Below the pieces are notes generated by a model that was not told the origin of the DNA, ran no database searches, and saw nothing but the letters and a program-made list of their open reading frames with translations. Made by a program: the position numbers and the translations under genes. This document shows, piece by piece, positions 18,972 through 28,084 of a stretch of 64,000 nucleotides of DNA (positions within the stretch are counted from its first letter, which is position 1; each line of letters opens with the position of its first letter). The DNA is from Archaeoglobi archaeon JdFR-42 (GTDB lineage Archaea; Halobacteriota; Archaeoglobi; Archaeoglobales; JdFR-42): NCBI GenBank assembly GCA_002010305.1, contig MTND01000027.1, positions 116,930 to 180,929 of the forward strand. The letters run 5' to 3'.

Positions 18972-19012
18972 ATGTGCAAACTATAGAGGGTGCATATTAT
19001 TAATGAATTATA

Positions 19013-19522
19013 ATGGGTCTTTTCAAAACATTTATTACCGTAAACTATCTACTAATGAGAGTGGGTGAGGGTGGAGTAGATAGGGAACTTCATAGTCTTC
19101 TTGTAAAAAATGAGAGCATAGAAATACACTGTACCGCCGGGAAAATTCTTATAACCATCCTGAAGAATCCAGATATCGAAATCCTTAAAAAGATTATACA
19201 GTGTCTTGTAGAAATTGACCCCACCATCCACCATGAAATTGAAGTTCTCTGTTCATATGAGGATGTGGAAGCTATTGCTGGAAAGGGTTATAAATTGATT
19301 TCCTATGCGAGGAAGGGAGACAAGTATAAAGCATTATTTCTGGCCCCATTTTCTGAACGTCTGGTAATAGATGAGTTTCTCAAATGTATCATTAGGGATT
19401 TTAATGAGACCAACATCGTGGCCAGAGAGTTTTACTGGAATTCAGATGAAATGACCATCTTGAAATTTAAAGAAAAATTACTCGAACTAGGAGAATGGGA
19501 AGTACAGATGGAGTATCGGTAG
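19013..19522 (+). CDS. hypothetical protein
   Basis: A 169-residue frame with no family that I recognise. It is charged and mixed alpha/beta, with no signal peptide or membrane helix. The start is uncertain: 19013, or the Met at 19055 (MRVGEGGVDREL), neither with a strong Shine-Dalgarno. It follows the SAH hydrolase on the same strand. The stop codon lies between copies of a 9-base tandem repeat (GAGTATCGG), so the C-terminus may have been altered by slippage. Confidence 0.55.
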   Translation: MGLFKTFITVNYLLMRVGEGGVDRELHSLLVKNESIEIHCTAGKILITILKNPDIEILKKIIQCLVEIDPTIHHEIEVLCSYEDVEAIAGKGYKLISYARKGDKYKALFLAPFSERLVIDEFLKCIIRDFNETNIVAREFYWNSDEMTILKFKEKLLELGEWEVQMEYR

Positions 19523-19540
19523 AGTATCGGAGAGTATCGG
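19511..19540. repeat. three tandem copies of GAGTATCGG spanning a stop codon
   Basis: GAGTATCGG occurs at 19511, 19522 and 19532 with one- or two-base spacers. The TAG stop of the preceding gene uses the first spacer and the second copy. Confidence 0.8.
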
Positions 19541-19563
19541 CAATAAGTCAACTCGATTCACAA

Positions 19564-21222
19564 TTAATTCTTACTTGAAAGGACTTTTTCAATTACTTCG
19601 AGGGATTTATCCTTTCCTATAGCAAATAAAAAAGAAGACAGTCTTGGTCCAGAATTTTTCCCCAAGTACAGTTGGTACATAAGCCTGAAAAATCTTTTTG
19701 GTTTGATTTGCATCTCCCTACACAAAGCAAAAAACCCCTCATCTAGTTCGTTCTCACTCGTCGCATTTTTTATGATCCTATAAGCTTTTTCAAGCAGGTG
19801 TATATCCTCACCAAGATTTCTGATAAAGTCAGACGATGGCTCGACAATGGAGATTACGTACATATCGGGTGCATATTTTTGTATCCATGTATTTGCTCTC
19901 CTTATTCGAGAAAGTATTGTTCTCTCAAGGTCGTCCGTGATATTCATACTCTCAAGCATATTCATCATTCTAAGGGCTTTTTCTACCCAGTTCTCCTCTC
20001 TGGAAACCTGTGCTATAATGGCTGCCTGAGTGTAGGGTACTCTTACAGGAGACTCATCAGTGGGCGTTACAACGGATAACTCATAGCTTCTTTTTATGGC
20101 TGCAACGTCTTTATCAGTGTAGGTATGATCTGTAACTGTTCCGTAATATATCCCCTCAGCTTCATCAAATTCATTCACATATCTGTATATGTTATGGGGA
20201 TCTATGACAATTCTGGAAGTAAATTTATGTCTAATATACAAATATCTTAATACTTCTGGTTCTGCGATTTCAAGCCACTGATCTGGTCTCATTAGAAGGT
20301 TACCAGAACTAGTCATATCTCCTCTGTCTTTCCTATCCCATACAATTCCAACCCATTCTGTCCAGAATCCAAAAGGAGGTTCTATTTCGAGGATGTCCTC
20401 AGCCAAGTTAATACAGCTTTCCCTAGACCCTCCTGCTGATGCATGATCTTTCCCATAGGGTTCAAGTTTGATATCATATACGTACCATAGAGTGGCCCAT
20501 TCCAGCCGCCAGTTCAGCTTCGAATCCTTAAATTCAGTCCACCCTTCCCATCCACATTTTTTGCATTTTATCAAGACCTCTCTTTTCTGAAGATTCACAT
20601 CAACTGTACGAGTATCTGCTATACTCTTACATTCTGGACACCAGCCATTGATCGGTATCCAGTCAGAAGACAAGGGAATATTTCGATATCTGTTTATTAT
20701 TTCTCTAACCCTGTTTGTCTTATCCATAAATATCTTAAAAGCTTCATAAGTTTTTTTATCCTCATAAAATTCAGAAGTTCTGACGATTCTGGCATTAACA
20801 TCAAATTCGGGAAGTACTGAGTGTATCATATCCAACCAGTGATCTGCCCACGAGTCGTGGCATTCAAAAGGATCTGGAGCGTCTCTAAGCCTGATACCTT
20901 TTAATTCATTGACAAGCGCTTCTGATGGTTCATAATCCTTGGGGACACCCTTATGTAAAAGCGCATATTCTGGATTCTCGTACCATATCACTTGACCTGG
21001 TTTAGCCTTGAAAGGGTCTTGATCATACACAATAACGAGTTCTTCTACTTCCATCCCCTGTTCTCTCAGCACATCACCTACCACCGAAGGAAGTATTCCG
21101 TCTGGCCGTAGATTACCAACGTGAATAGGGCCTGAAACAGACCACCCTCGATTTATTACAATCCGATCCCATTCTTTTTCTTCAAGATCTCTGGCAATTC
21201 TATCTATAGTGTGTATCTCCAT
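19564..21222 (-). CDS. lysS: class I lysyl-tRNA synthetase
   Basis: About 552 residues. The class I signatures are present: SGPIHVGNLR (HIGH-like, about residue 30) and DMTSSGNLL (KMSKS-like, about residue 280). A zinc ribbon (CPECK...CKKCGW, about residues 195-230) lies between them. This Rossmann-type LysRS is the archaeal class I form, distinct from the usual class II enzyme. ATG 21222 with AGAGGTG six bases upstream is preferred over GTG 21231. It lies downstream of the DHPS-like gene and probably shares its transcript. Confidence 0.95.
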   Translation of the reverse strand: MEIHTIDRIARDLEEKEWDRIVINRGWSVSGPIHVGNLRPDGILPSVVGDVLREQGMEVEELVIVYDQDPFKAKPGQVIWYENPEYALLHKGVPKDYEPSEALVNELKGIRLRDAPDPFECHDSWADHWLDMIHSVLPEFDVNARIVRTSEFYEDKKTYEAFKIFMDKTNRVREIINRYRNIPLSSDWIPINGWCPECKSIADTRTVDVNLQKREVLIKCKKCGWEGWTEFKDSKLNWRLEWATLWYVYDIKLEPYGKDHASAGGSRESCINLAEDILEIEPPFGFWTEWVGIVWDRKDRGDMTSSGNLLMRPDQWLEIAEPEVLRYLYIRHKFTSRIVIDPHNIYRYVNEFDEAEGIYYGTVTDHTYTDKDVAAIKRSYELSVVTPTDESPVRVPYTQAAIIAQVSREENWVEKALRMMNMLESMNITDDLERTILSRIRRANTWIQKYAPDMYVISIVEPSSDFIRNLGEDIHLLEKAYRIIKNATSENELDEGFFALCREMQIKPKRFFRLMYQLYLGKNSGPRLSSFLFAIGKDKSLEVIEKVLSSKN

Positions 21223-21237
21223 ACATGGCACCTCTAA

Positions 21238-22677
21238 TCAGAACACATCATCCTGCATATAACTTCTATTAAACCTTACTGCCAGTTCTGCCTTCATTAA
21301 CTCCCTCCCTAAATATGACGCATGCTGAAGAGACGAAATGAGACCCATCTCCAGAATCGTTGATATAATACTTTTTGCATCATCCCCTACTATAATAGCT
21401 TTTTTATGACTCACAACAATTTTCCCGTTTGAAATCCATATCCTAAAGTCCCCCAGAGGATCTCTTTTAAATCTAATGCTGTTACGAGCTTTAATAAATT
21501 TTTTGGGCATATCTCCCTCAGGACGCTTGAATTTCTCTTTTATTATCAGTAGATCTACTCCAAGGTCTTTTGGAGGAGTATTTCGATACTTGGATACTGC
21601 AGCCATAACACTTGCCGTTTTCAACTCCTTTACACATCCTGTAGTTTTTGGACTGTGTTCTGTGGTCAGTAATATACTGGCACCAAGTTCTATTGCAAGG
21701 GATGCCACAAGCGCATTAACTCCTTGGGAATCTGCATCAATCAGTTCAGAAACATTGCCTACCCCCATAAGGGTAGGGATATTCGGATTCAATTCCCTGA
21801 ATTTTCGGTATCTACAAATGGACTTAGAAAGACCAAATCCAGGAGGGTTTAGAATAGGATCAGCAATGATTTTTTCGATTCCCTCTCTCCTTAATACGGA
21901 TATGGTGGAGATGAGATCTCTAAGACCTGTCTTTCCTATTACTACAATTGCAACATCATACTTGGATATAAGCGGAATAAGACCCAGAGAATCCCTACTT
22001 ACACTCAGTATGAGATCAACCCCTTCTGGTATGGCTTTTTCTATAATTCTTGAATTTAACGTGTCTATACTAACAGGTACAGGTGATACATTCACAGCCC
22101 ACTTGATAGTTTGTATAGCCCTTTCAAGATCAATCTCCACTGGAATACCTATATCGATCATATCTGCTCCCTCTTCCACGAAATATTCAATGTGTAGAGA
22201 GAGTTCTTCTTTTGTCATTTCAGTGGCATTTACGATTTCAGCAAGAATGAGTGGGACTGTATAGCTTACTTTAAGATCTCTAATCTTAAAAGCGTATTTG
22301 GATTCCTCTTTTAGTTTGTCATATATACTAAAGGTTTCATTTTTCTTGAATTCCTGCAAGAGTCTGCATGCTGGAATTTCATGAGATAGTTCAATTTTAT
22401 CTATGTTATCCAGTACCATTCCAAGATCAAAAGCATGTATAGGCCCAAGACGTATTTTGGTTCCAATATCTTCTTCTAGTTTTCTGAAATTTCCCTTTAC
22501 AAGACCCGGGAGTAACACCAGATCATATTTTTTTAATTTATCCTTGTATTTGGAGAGCTTAGAGGGAGTGATGAACGCTGCAACATCGATGTCGATCTTC
22601 AATACATCAGCTTTTCCAGAAATTGCTTTTACCACATCCTGATATGCTTCTTCACCAGTAATTGCAATAATGTTCAT
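21238..22677 (-). CDS. dihydropteroate synthase-like protein (archaeal pterin-associated)
   Basis: About 479 residues. The start at ATG 22677 (MNIIAITGEEAY) is chosen because the upstream 27 codons run through the divergent promoter. An N-terminal domain of about 150 residues precedes a DHPS-type TIM barrel, with VPLILAEIVNATEMTKEEL, DMIDIGIP, PVSIDTLNSRII and DPILNPPGFGL. Methanogens and relatives carry this DHPS-related protein, thought to act in tetrahydromethanopterin synthesis or a related pterin step. The exact reaction is not settled. Confidence 0.8.
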   Translation of the reverse strand: MNIIAITGEEAYQDVVKAISGKADVLKIDIDVAAFITPSKLSKYKDKLKKYDLVLLPGLVKGNFRKLEEDIGTKIRLGPIHAFDLGMVLDNIDKIELSHEIPACRLLQEFKKNETFSIYDKLKEESKYAFKIRDLKVSYTVPLILAEIVNATEMTKEELSLHIEYFVEEGADMIDIGIPVEIDLERAIQTIKWAVNVSPVPVSIDTLNSRIIEKAIPEGVDLILSVSRDSLGLIPLISKYDVAIVVIGKTGLRDLISTISVLRREGIEKIIADPILNPPGFGLSKSICRYRKFRELNPNIPTLMGVGNVSELIDADSQGVNALVASLAIELGASILLTTEHSPKTTGCVKELKTASVMAAVSKYRNTPPKDLGVDLLIIKEKFKRPEGDMPKKFIKARNSIRFKRDPLGDFRIWISNGKIVVSHKKAIIVGDDAKSIISTILEMGLISSLQHASYLGRELMKAELAVRFNRSYMQDDVF

Positions 22678-22731
22678 CTCATGCTTATAAGACAAACTAT
22701 ATATATATTTTTTAACAAAAACTCTAACATC
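22678..22731. promoter_or_regulatory. divergent promoter, DHPS-like / PHP genes
   Basis: The 54 bp between the two ATGs contain CTATATATATATTTTTTAA, a TATA run usable on both strands. The PHP ATG lies about 25 bases from it, so that transcript is probably leaderless. Confidence 0.5.
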
Positions 22732-23382
22732 ATGCTTAAAATTGATATGCATGTCCATACATGTTTTTCAAGGGATGGTTATGGAGCAATAGAAGACCTT
22801 TTTGAAGCAATACTAACTAGGGGACTTGACGGTCTTGCCATTACTGATCACGACACGACCACAGGTGCCCTTTTGGCTTTGGAACTTGCTACTGAAGAGT
22901 ATCCCGATTTAGTTGTTATACCTGGAGAAGAGATAACTACCCAGTTTGGGCATTTGCTGGCTTTTGGAATAAAGAAAACCATTGAACCCGGTCTTCATCC
23001 ATTGGAAGCCATAAAGAAGGTTAAAAAACAAAAAGGACTTGTTGCCGTGCCTCATCCATTCCATCTTTTTAGACATGGTCTATGGGGATTTAAAAAATAC
23101 CATGTGGATGCTGTAGAGGTATACAACGCGAAATACATAATCGGGCTTGGAAACTATATGGCCAGACGATTGAATTTCAGACTGAATCTGCCTGAAATTG
23201 GGGGAAGTGACTCCCATAATCCCGATATGGTTGGCTTCGGTTTCACTCTAGTAGATGCAGAACCTGATGCTAGGAAAATCCTCAGAGCTATACAGGAGGG
23301 TAAGTCAACAGCAGCAGGAGAAAAGATACCAGTTGGTGTATATATAAATCATATAAAGAAGCGTGTTGAGGCTCATGGGTAA
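22732..23382 (+). CDS. PHP-domain metal-dependent phosphoesterase
   Basis: About 216 residues from ATG 22732; the track start at 22681 would place the TATA run inside the gene. DMHVHTCFSRDG and TDHDTTTG are the first two PHP metal motifs. VAVPHPFHLFRHG and GGSDSHNPDMVG supply the later His/Asp ligands. PHP proteins of this size hydrolyse phosphomonoesters or phosphodiesters; the substrate is unknown. The KaiC-like gene begins directly at its stop (TAA ATG), so the two are co-expressed. Confidence 0.88.
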   Translation: MLKIDMHVHTCFSRDGYGAIEDLFEAILTRGLDGLAITDHDTTTGALLALELATEEYPDLVVIPGEEITTQFGHLLAFGIKKTIEPGLHPLEAIKKVKKQKGLVAVPHPFHLFRHGLWGFKKYHVDAVEVYNAKYIIGLGNYMARRLNFRLNLPEIGGSDSHNPDMVGFGFTLVDAEPDARKILRAIQEGKSTAAGEKIPVGVYINHIKKRVEAHG

Positions 23383-24102
23383 ATGATAGAAAGAGTAGAA
23401 TCTGGAATCAAAAATCTGGACATTCATATGGAAGGTGGATTTCCCAAGGGCATGTCCGTCGTACTGTATGGACTGCCTGGAACAGGGAAAACAACTTTCT
23501 GCCTTCAATTTGTAAAAAAAGGACTGGATCTCAGAGAGCCATGCGTGTATATCACATTTGATATGTTCCCTCGCGATCTAAAAACAAAAATGCTAATGGT
23601 GGGAATAGACTACACCAATTATGTGGATAGCAATCAGCTAATTCTTATCGATGGTGTAAGTAAAAGACGAATTGGTATCACTCCTGAAGAAGAACGGTTT
23701 TACATAGAGGATCCAAGGGATCTCAATTCTATATCTAAAACTTTAATGCATGCTCTGGATACAGCAGGAAAGAATGGTAGACTGGTCGTCGATTCATGGA
23801 CCAGTATTTCATTGAACTTCTCTCCATCTCAAAGCCTCTCTCTTGTCAGATTTACTGAAGCTCTAATTCTTGAAGCGAGGAACAGAGGATATACCACTTT
23901 AATTGTGTCTGATTTTGCAACGGATGAGACTCTCCTGAAAATTCTCAGGCATATATGCTCAGGATTTATAGAACTTCGATTTGAAACTGAAGGAGAATCC
24001 CCACAAAGGAGTCTCATAATTCATAATATGCAATTTACCAATCACCGACTTGGTAAAATTCCTTTCAATATGAATTCTTCCGGGATAGAAATTACCAAGT
24101 AA
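23383..24102 (+). CDS. KaiC/RecA-superfamily ATPase
   Basis: A 239-residue single-domain KaiC-like protein. Walker A is GLPGTGKTT near residue 29, and a Walker B-like LVVDSWTSISL lies near residue 130. Archaea have many of these single-domain ATPases, proposed to act in signal transduction; no partner is evident except the co-transcribed PHP protein. It lacks the second KaiC domain and the phosphorylated Ser/Thr pair of cyanobacterial KaiC. Confidence 0.85.
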   Translation: MIERVESGIKNLDIHMEGGFPKGMSVVLYGLPGTGKTTFCLQFVKKGLDLREPCVYITFDMFPRDLKTKMLMVGIDYTNYVDSNQLILIDGVSKRRIGITPEEERFYIEDPRDLNSISKTLMHALDTAGKNGRLVVDSWTSISLNFSPSQSLSLVRFTEALILEARNRGYTTLIVSDFATDETLLKILRHICSGFIELRFETEGESPQRSLIIHNMQFTNHRLGKIPFNMNSSGIEITK

Positions 24103-24113
24103 TGCTGTCAGAG

Positions 24114-26054
24114 CTATTTTTTCTTACTGGAATATTTATCAAAAAAATCTGCAATCAGAAATGGTATGTTCTCAGGCTCTGTATCTATCATTTCCCTTCT
24201 CTCATCTGCTGGAAATTCAGAATATACAGAATACTTTGGCATCCTTAAAAACGAATCTCTGGTGAATCTGTAATCCAAGAGAATCCTTGCTCCATAGTCC
24301 TCTGGAGAACGTATAACACGACCGAGCGCTTGTCTGATTCGCCGTATTGTAGGAATTTCGACTCCAAATCTCCATCCCGTGCTTTCACCAAACTCTTGCT
24401 CATATGAGGAGATTATGGCTTTTAACTCAGGGTTTAGAGCTGGATACCCTACTCCCACCACCACAACAGTTCTGGCCAGATCACCAGGATAATCAACACC
24501 TTCGGTCAGAGTTCCCCAGAGATACGAAAATAAAACGCATTTTACATCACATTCTGAAAGGGCTTTGAGAGCCTCTTTTGAGCTTCCTGATTGATCAAGA
24601 ATTTTTCGAGCATCTGTATCTACTACTTCAAAATAACGTTCAGCCTCTTCTCGTGCAGGGAAGAAGATCAAGACATTACCAGAAGAGTTAGTGATAATCC
24701 CTTCCAGAACATTCTTCAGAGCATAAATGATACCAGGATCCCTCCGATCCTTAGCAAAGAGGGGTGGGATGCCGCCTGCAATAGTAATTCTGTGGTCTGG
24801 GGGAAAAGGAGAAGGTATTGATAGACGTTCCACTTCTCTTTCAATACCAAGAACCCGTTCTAGTATGTCAAAAGGTTGAAGAGTTGCTGACATCAATATG
24901 GCTGCACTGACCTTCTCAAATATGGGCCGAGTTACTCGTCCGGGAAGGCAGGCATACAGTTCAAGCTCTACATATAACCTTTTATCACGGATAACGTTGA
25001 GTTGAGGGAAATATACGTGAGTATGCGCAAGTTCCATATAACTTATAATGAAATTTGAGATGTTCATCAGAGGCGAATCATCTCCACTTTCAATTCCTTT
25101 ATTATATATAGCCTCACAGAGGTCTGATATGTTCTCTCCGAACTCCGATTCCAGATATGAGAGCAAATGTTCTCGATCTCCAGTACGAAGAGGAATTTTC
25201 TCCTGATGATAGGGTAGCTCACCCACGCCTTTATACGTATCCTCCACAATTTCATATACCCTAGCAATAAGTGCTTTCAAAAAGGCATATTCTTCTGTAT
25301 CTTTATCAAGCTCTTCCAGTCCTTTCCTGATCTCATCCAAAGGAAGTTGATGGCTGGCGTTCAACCTTGCTTTAGCCTCAATGTTATGGGCTTCGTCAAA
25401 TATAATGATTAAATCCTCAAGGGCACATTCCATCCATCCAAGTACTCGATACAGTATATCTACGTTTAACAGATGCTGATAATTGCATATTACGAGGTTG
25501 GCATTTTTTAGACTTCTTTTAATGATCTCGTAAGGACATTGTTTCAAACTTTTCATCCTCTCATAAACTTCCTCAGGCAATCTCATTTCAGATAATACCC
25601 AATTTACTAGGTGCCCAGTAGGGGAAGAGAAGGAGCTGACAGCATATTCGCATATCTCATCTTTGAACACTCTTGTTGGACTTCTTACAGCATTCATGAG
25701 TTTTTCACATTCAAGGTATGATTTCTTCAATGGACACAAATGAGTTTTGCCAATCAGGGCCACTCCTTTAAAAGAAAATTTCTTCTGAATATCTTTAGCC
25801 TCTTCAACAAATCGCTCCATCTGTCTATGTACATCTGTTGCGACCACAATCTTCTTACCCGATAATGTCCCAGCGCTAAGGGCAGCCACTAGAGAGACGA
25901 TAGTTTTTCCAGTTCCACAGCCCCCCTCAAACAATACAATCCTGTTTTTGAGGATAGCATCATAAATCCTTTTAATTAATGCTTTCTGTCCAGGATAATA
26001 GTCTTTCTTGGGAAATAGATTTTCAAGATTCACTACACTATCTTCTACTACCAC
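24114..26054 (-). CDS. XPD/Rad3-DinG type DNA helicase with Fe-S cluster
   Basis: A 646-residue superfamily 2 helicase. Walker A is GGCGTGKT, the DEAH box is DEAHNIEAKA, and motif VI ends in RQALGRVIRSPED. Four cysteines between motifs Ia and II (HLCPLKKSYLEC, EICEYA, QCPYEI) match the XPD 4Fe-4S domain. XPD-type enzymes unwind DNA 5' to 3' in repair. A GTG start is used (no nearby ATG). The neighbouring RACE and KaiC genes suggest no special role. Confidence 0.92.
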   Translation of the reverse strand: MVVEDSVVNLENLFPKKDYYPGQKALIKRIYDAILKNRIVLFEGGCGTGKTIVSLVAALSAGTLSGKKIVVATDVHRQMERFVEEAKDIQKKFSFKGVALIGKTHLCPLKKSYLECEKLMNAVRSPTRVFKDEICEYAVSSFSSPTGHLVNWVLSEMRLPEEVYERMKSLKQCPYEIIKRSLKNANLVICNYQHLLNVDILYRVLGWMECALEDLIIIFDEAHNIEAKARLNASHQLPLDEIRKGLEELDKDTEEYAFLKALIARVYEIVEDTYKGVGELPYHQEKIPLRTGDREHLLSYLESEFGENISDLCEAIYNKGIESGDDSPLMNISNFIISYMELAHTHVYFPQLNVIRDKRLYVELELYACLPGRVTRPIFEKVSAAILMSATLQPFDILERVLGIEREVERLSIPSPFPPDHRITIAGGIPPLFAKDRRDPGIIYALKNVLEGIITNSSGNVLIFFPAREEAERYFEVVDTDARKILDQSGSSKEALKALSECDVKCVLFSYLWGTLTEGVDYPGDLARTVVVVGVGYPALNPELKAIISSYEQEFGESTGWRFGVEIPTIRRIRQALGRVIRSPEDYGARILLDYRFTRDSFLRMPKYSVYSEFPADERREMIDTEPENIPFLIADFFDKYSSKKK

Positions 26055-26104
26055 TCTATTAAAAATTTAGGGCACTCCTACATCACCTAAGATAGGGTTT
26101 TAGG

Positions 26105-27940
26105 TTAAATATACCTTGTATAAATGGTCGGAAAAAGCTCCTCTTTACCTGGCAATACTAATGCTCCATTATATTCTTCAAAAAATTCTGGATCAGTGGA
26201 GAGATCTATGTAGCTCACAAGCTTCGCTACAGTTTCAACCATCTGTCTCTTCTTAACAGACGTGAGAGCGAGATACGACCCGGACAGAGAACCATTACCA
26301 ATTTGGATCACTTCTCCATTGGGAAATTCCGGGAACAGTCCGATAGTGGTGGCGTTTTCAACATTGATATAGTATCCAAATCCTCCTGCAATGTAAACCT
26401 TTTCAATGTCTTGAATGGAAAAAGCTAGTTTCTTGAGTAGAACTGAAATTCCTGCACATACGGCAGCTTTAGATTCAAGAAGAGTCTCAATATCCTTCTG
26501 GGACAATGTAATTTCCTGACCTATTGCACTCTCGTCTTTTTCTACAACCACATATTCCATCTGCTGATCATTTCTTACTCTTGGATTGCTTTTATCAAGC
26601 TTACCAGTGAAGTCCACGATACCATTTTTGAACAACTCAGCGAGAAGATCTATTAAACCACTACCACATATGCTCTTAGGTTTTACATTTCCAATAACAT
26701 TGATACGGGGTTTTGCATCATATCCTTCAATGATAACGTGATCTATTGCTCCTTCCACCGCCCGACTTCCATATTTTATCTCATACCCTTCAAAAGCAGG
26801 ACCTGAAGCAACAGAAGTCGATATAGCCCAGCCTTCACTACCTATAACGATCTCCCCATTAGTGCCTAAATCTATTAGAAGAGATATCTCCATAGAATTA
26901 ATCATATTTGATGAGATGATGTCGCCTATGACATCTCCTCCAAGAAATTTTCCGACCGATGGGAGGGAGTACACCATGGCATTTTTGTTTACATTTAATC
27001 CAAGTTCATAAGCAGGAGTAACAAGAGGGGCTCTGTTCAGATTAGATTGTAGAGTCTTAAGATTCTCTTTTGAGGAGTTTTCTCCTGGTTTTTTTTGTGA
27101 AAAAAGATAATCCACAGATTTACCATGAAAGAAGTGAGACATAATGGTATTTCCCGCTGTAACCACGTCATAGATCATTTCAGGGGACACATACTCATTA
27201 AGAAGTTCGTGAATTATCCTGTTAAGTGATCCGATAACAGCCTCTTTCAAGAGAGAGACCCCATCATCCTTTTTCCTAGATAATTCTACTCTAGAAAGAA
27301 TCTCTTCACCATAGATTATCTGACCATTATAGTCAGATGTGATATTAAGGATGCGACCAGTATTTAGATCAACTAGTGCAGCGACTATAGATGTAGTACC
27401 AATGTCCACCGCAAGCCCGTATAGTTTATCTGATGTATTGCCTTCTTCTACAGCAATTACATCTTTTCCTCTCAGTACCAATGTAAAATCTCCTTCTTCA
27501 ACATCTGGGGAACAAGAGAGATTGTAGTTTCTGGAAGCGATTATTTCAGGTAAAAAAGAGTTTGAAACAAATTCTTTACGAACTAACGGGAAAAGGTCAT
27601 TCCTCGTAACAACAAAATCGCTAAGTATCTGCTGCTTTTCAAGTCTTGTTTCTGGAGGGATAAACACTTCAAGGTCAGAGAGAGCTTTTGTCCTGCATGC
27701 AATGACAAATCCTTTTTCCCTCCTTTCTTTAGAAAGAAATCTTTTTTGAAGTTCTTCTGATTTCTCAGTAACTCCATTATTGACTAGAACAATACATTTC
27801 CCACATGCACCTTTCCCACCACACAGGCTTCGGATACCTTCTTTTGCTTTTTGAGCTGCAGAAAGAATATCGATTCCTTTTTCTACTTTAACTCTCTTTC
27901 CCGAAGGTAAAAAAGTAATCGTGATAGTATTATGAGCCAT
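26105..27940 (-). CDS. reductive activator of corrinoid proteins (RACE, ASKHA/DUF4445)
   Basis: About 611 residues from ATG 27940 (MAHNTITITFLPSGK); the track start 31 codons earlier runs through promoter-like sequence. The N-terminal 2Fe-2S ferredoxin domain has CGGKGACGKC and the later Cys in ACRT. A linker and then an ASKHA ATPase fold follow, with LAVDIGTTSIVAALVDL, SLLIDLGTNGEI and GAIDHV. Such proteins use ATP to re-reduce accidentally oxidised Co(II) corrinoid proteins to Co(I). The corrinoid protein at 8946-9593 and the URO-D enzymes are its likely clients, although 16 kb away. Confidence 0.88.
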   Translation of the reverse strand: MAHNTITITFLPSGKRVKVEKGIDILSAAQKAKEGIRSLCGGKGACGKCIVLVNNGVTEKSEELQKRFLSKERREKGFVIACRTKALSDLEVFIPPETRLEKQQILSDFVVTRNDLFPLVRKEFVSNSFLPEIIASRNYNLSCSPDVEEGDFTLVLRGKDVIAVEEGNTSDKLYGLAVDIGTTSIVAALVDLNTGRILNITSDYNGQIIYGEEILSRVELSRKKDDGVSLLKEAVIGSLNRIIHELLNEYVSPEMIYDVVTAGNTIMSHFFHGKSVDYLFSQKKPGENSSKENLKTLQSNLNRAPLVTPAYELGLNVNKNAMVYSLPSVGKFLGGDVIGDIISSNMINSMEISLLIDLGTNGEIVIGSEGWAISTSVASGPAFEGYEIKYGSRAVEGAIDHVIIEGYDAKPRINVIGNVKPKSICGSGLIDLLAELFKNGIVDFTGKLDKSNPRVRNDQQMEYVVVEKDESAIGQEITLSQKDIETLLESKAAVCAGISVLLKKLAFSIQDIEKVYIAGGFGYYINVENATTIGLFPEFPNGEVIQIGNGSLSGSYLALTSVKKRQMVETVAKLVSYIDLSTDPEFFEEYNGALVLPGKEELFPTIYTRYI

Positions 27941-28084
27941 AAAGAAAAACACGCGTAAAAATGTATTTATGTCTTTTCCCGAAAATATTCTCACCGAGGG
28001 TATTGAAAGGAAGACCATAAGTATGTTATACATAGTTGTAGGAATCCAAAAACATATATGGCAAGAATTTCATAACTATTATTG

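Noticed and set aside
21476-22264. 262-residue plus-strand frame
   Set aside because: Entirely antisense to the DHPS-like gene, and low-complexity Ser/Ile-rich as expected of a reverse shadow.
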